From Planctomycetota bacterium (lineage in GTDB: Bacteria; Planctomycetota; MHYJ01; WSZJ01; JACPWG01): a stretch of DNA of 64,000 nucleotides. Position numbers and translations under genes: made by a program. Shown here piece by piece: positions 61,698-64,000 of the stretch. The stretch covers positions 1 through 64,000 of the forward strand of contig JACPWG010000110.1 of the NCBI GenBank assembly GCA_016197205.1, read 5' to 3'. The notes beneath the pieces were generated by a model. The model was not told the origin of the DNA. It worked only from the letters and a program-made list of their open reading frames with translations, and made no database searches. The stretch's first letter is position 1. Each line of letters begins with the position of its first letter.

Positions 61698-64000
61698 CTA
61701 CTCGATCAAGTCCGCCTCCCGCAGCGGCTCCATCACCCCGTTCTGCAACTTGCTCTTGTCGAACCCCTTCTCCGACTCCGCGTGAACCGTGATCTTCACC
61801 TTCCCCGCGAGATCGACGAGGTTCGCCAGCGCGTTCCATGCCTTGAAGAGTTGCTCCCGGTCCACTGTGAAATCGATTTCGACCGTTTTCTGGAGTGGTG
61901 GAGTTGCCGTCCCCGCGGCTGGCGGTGCGCCTCCCGGCGGCGTCTCCCCGCCCTCCGGCGGCGGCGGCGCTGGCTGCGTACCCGGCGGGACCGGCACGCC
62001 CGGCTCCCCTGCCGGAGCCGCCAGCGGGACCGCCTGCGGCATCAGGAGGAAACCCGAGTCCAGGTCGATCTCGTCCAAACCAACCGTTTCACCAAGCCGC
62101 ACTTTCGACCTCACGACCTGGTACTTGCCGTCCGGCCCGAGCTGCGGCGGTTCCCCGGTCATCAAGCCGAACTTCCCCTCCGCTACGCCCTTGACGATGC
62201 AAGCGCACACTACGGCGTCCGAGGTCAGCCGCGTGAAGCCGAGGAAGGAGTAGAACCCTTCAACGACATCCGCCGCGCGAATGCCGAGCGCAGGCGGGTT
62301 TCCTGTCCCGAGCTTGAACAGCTCGACGAGCTTCGTCGGGCTGACCGTGCTGAACACGCGCGGTTTGCCCGCCGAAGTGAGGATCTCCATGACCCGCTCG
62401 TGGATCATGGCCTCTTTCTTTTCGTTCAGGCGTACCAACAAGGGGCGTCCGCCGGGAGCAGCGACATCCACGACGATCCCGCCGCCTTCGAGTTTCGGAA
62501 GCCAGACCTCCTTGTAGAGGTCCAGCAGCGCGGACTCCGCCGCATTGCGCTCGGTCCCCTCCCGTTCCCGAAGTTGACTCTTCTGCTCGTCGCTCAGGTG
62601 GTACTCCCGGCCCTTGGCCTTGACCTGCTCCACTGCCAACAAGTAGCGCACCGACCGGCGAAGCCCTTCGATCTGCTCCGACGTCGGAACGGCGAGGCCC
62701 ACGCCGTTTCTGAACTTGCGCGGCTTGTCCCCGTACTTCTCCAGGAGGTCCTTCGCGGCGGCTTCCTGCTCCGCTCGGGAGTTCGCGCGGAACTCAAGGG
62801 GCAGGTAGGCGACAAGGAAGGAGGGGTCGTCGTTCGGGATCTCACCCGACTTCTGCGGCCAAAGGATCGCCGAGGCCGAGTGCGCGGCGAGCCTCGTCTC
62901 CAGCATCTCTTTGATGCGCTCCTTGACGCCCGCCTCGTTTCGGGCGACGGCGTCCGCCTCCTGCTCAACCAACAGCGTGACGTTCGGATCTTTCTTGAAG
63001 CAGTAGCGCACGCCGTCGAAGTGCAAATACAGGCACTGTTCCTTCAGTTCCTTGAGGCACGCCAAGGCCGTCGTGCTGTCCAAGTCGGGCCCGACGCAGG
63101 CGGCGAGCAACTCTGCCTCTGTGACACCTGAAGGCAGCATGTCGTTGTCCTTGCCGCCGTCCCGGCGCAGGCCGCCGAACGAGAACATCAGGACCGCGGT
63201 CGCGAGCCGCGTCGCCGGGCGCTTCCCGGTCTCCGAAGGCGTCTCCAACGAGCGTCGCTCGTCGATGCGCCGCGCCCTTGCGTTCGCTCCGACGAGATCA
63301 TGTTCGAGGACGGCCTGGAAATCGACTTGTTGCCCAACCTCCTTGAAGAACGCACGGCGCACTTCGGCATCCTGGATCGGCACGTCTCCCGGACCGAGCA
63401 GCACGCGACTCTTGGTCTCCCGCTTGGCCGCTCGAAGGCAGGCCGCCAAGAAGCGGAGCGCGCCGCGCGTCCGCTGGAAGTCCGGGATGGCCGCCCATCG
63501 CTCCCGCATCAGGTCGATGAGCGCCGGGTGGAAGGGGTACGCGGCTCGCACGCGATCTCGAAGCGCGACGCCCTCCTCCTCCGCTTGCCGCTTCTCGGCG
63601 GCGGTCCGCGCGTAGGCACGGCGCATCTGCGTCACGATCTCTTGGTAGGCCGTGGCCGCGGGGTCAGACTCCGCTTCCTCCGGTGTTTTCCCGAGGAGCC
63701 GCCGCTGGATGACGGCCAGGACCTCGTTCGCTTCGACGGGCTCGCGCCGCTGGTCCTTGCGCGCGGCCAGGTGATCCACGGTCTGGAGCAGGCCCAGGTA
63801 TTCGAGCGATTCTCGCTTGCTCGACTGGAGCGAAAACACGAGGGCTGTGTTCGTGGTGTTGGCGACGGCAGTCGTCAGGCGTTGCAGGAAGATCATGGTC
63901 TCGTCTCGGAGGGTCGTCTCCAACACCTTCACGCCACCCGCGCTGATGAGGTACTGCAACACCTCGTCGAGCAGGATCAAATTCGGCGCGTCCGCGAGGA
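61698..64000 (-). CDS. DUF499-type AAA+ ATPase, 5' end outside the window
   Basis: At least 767 residues; the reading frame runs off the right edge, so the N-terminus with the P-loop is missing. The first visible residues ADAPNLILLDEVLQYL are the Walker B strand (Asp-Glu). Further on come AYPFHPALIDLMRERWAAIP and RTRGALRFLAACLRAAKRE, typical of DUF499 ATPases that occur with DUF1156 methylases and nucleases in anti-phage operons. A Pro/Gly-rich linker near the C-terminus precedes a final helical-beta domain (EIDFTVDREQLFKAWNALAN). It heads the minus-strand operon running to 57172. Confidence 0.75.
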   Translation of the reverse strand, partial: LADAPNLILLDEVLQYLISAGGVKVLETTLRDETMIFLQRLTTAVANTTNTALVFSLQSSKRESLEYLGLLQTVDHLAARKDQRREPVEANEVLAVIQRRLLGKTPEEAESDPAATAYQEIVTQMRRAYARTAAEKRQAEEEGVALRDRVRAAYPFHPALIDLMRERWAAIPDFQRTRGALRFLAACLRAAKRETKSRVLLGPGDVPIQDAEVRRAFFKEVGQQVDFQAVLEHDLVGANARARRIDERRSLETPSETGKRPATRLATAVLMFSFGGLRRDGGKDNDMLPSGVTEAELLAACVGPDLDSTTALACLKELKEQCLYLHFDGVRYCFKKDPNVTLLVEQEADAVARNEAGVKERIKEMLETRLAAHSASAILWPQKSGEIPNDDPSFLVAYLPLEFRANSRAEQEAAAKDLLEKYGDKPRKFRNGVGLAVPTSEQIEGLRRSVRYLLAVEQVKAKGREYHLSDEQKSQLREREGTERNAAESALLDLYKEVWLPKLEGGGIVVDVAAPGGRPLLVRLNEKKEAMIHERVMEILTSAGKPRVFSTVSPTKLVELFKLGTGNPPALGIRAADVVEGFYSFLGFTRLTSDAVVCACIVKGVAEGKFGLMTGEPPQLGPDGKYQVVRSKVRLGETVGLDEIDLDSGFLLMPQAVPLAAPAGEPGVPVPPGTQPAPPPPEGGETPPGGAPPAAGTATPPLQKTVEIDFTVDREQLFKAWNALANLVDLAGKVKITVHAESEKGFDKSKLQNGVMEPLREADLIE

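Overview
The window is high-GC bacterial DNA and looks like a Planctomycetota-type chromosome. The clues are a PknB-like Ser/Thr kinase fused through one membrane segment to a long TPR region, an FHA protein with an N-terminal 'FRC-CGKKL' zinc ribbon, several zinc-ribbon/membrane proteins, many dispersed intergenic palindromes, and an iodothyronine-deiodinase-like selenoprotein. The phylum assignment is inference; no rRNA or marker gene is present.

Layout. (1) 0.2-11.9 kb: a signalling cluster all on + with coupled stops and starts: PAS histidine kinase, NtrC-type regulator, receiver protein, TPR/class III cyclase, NtrB-like kinase, two tandem receiver proteins, a zinc-ribbon/PH-domain membrane protein and a hybrid REC-HK-REC kinase. 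(2) 12.3-16.0 kb: an anchored low-complexity protein running directly into hslV and hslU. (3) 16.5-18.2 kb: a small helical protein and a MamK-like actin closed by a strong terminator. (4) 18.9-26.2 kb: a four-gene set of M12/M10-like metalloprotease, caspase-like protease, unknown beta/alpha protein and a giant protein joining a Cys/His protease-like domain, a STAND-type NTPase and ten near-identical 43-residue TPR-like repeats. This is the best candidate for an undescribed proteolytic conflict or cell-death system. (5) 26.4-27.4 kb: an AbiEi-like regulator under a 37-bp-arm palindrome. (6) 27.5-33.8 kb: a decayed kinase/TPR locus facing away from an intact kinase-TPR paralogue. (7) 34-42.7 kb: housekeeping and envelope genes (DUF1622, MFS, M28 peptidase-PDZ, proC, the UGA-containing deiodinase-like protein, zinc-ribbon protein, PI-PLC lipoprotein). 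(8) 42.7-45.7 kb: a phosphotransferase gene broken by a 145-bp mobile repeat, a small conserved protein, and a PLD-helicase-DUF3427 protein lacking its second helicase lobe.

(9) 46-64 kb: an apparent genomic island. A tRNA-Thr 3' fragment at 45,990-46,036 looks like an attachment site. To its right lie a CBASS operon (CD-NTase plus 4-TM effector) divergent from an HTH + ImmA/IrrE pair (CapH/CapP type), a block of poorly known genes with a tyrosine recombinase, an FHA protein, and a minus-strand operon of DUF499 ATPase (cut by the window edge), a 177-residue protein, a DUF262-HNH restriction-like protein, a methylase-tail-like ORF and a DUF4062-like protein.

A second layer is the repeat content. 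A 145-147 bp element with about 19-bp terminal inverted repeats occurs in four copies, two of them with exact 3-bp target duplications, and several other palindromic repeat families sit between genes. Gene starts were chosen from Shine-Dalgarno spacing, overlaps and conserved N-termini. All family assignments come from reading motifs by eye; no database search was run.
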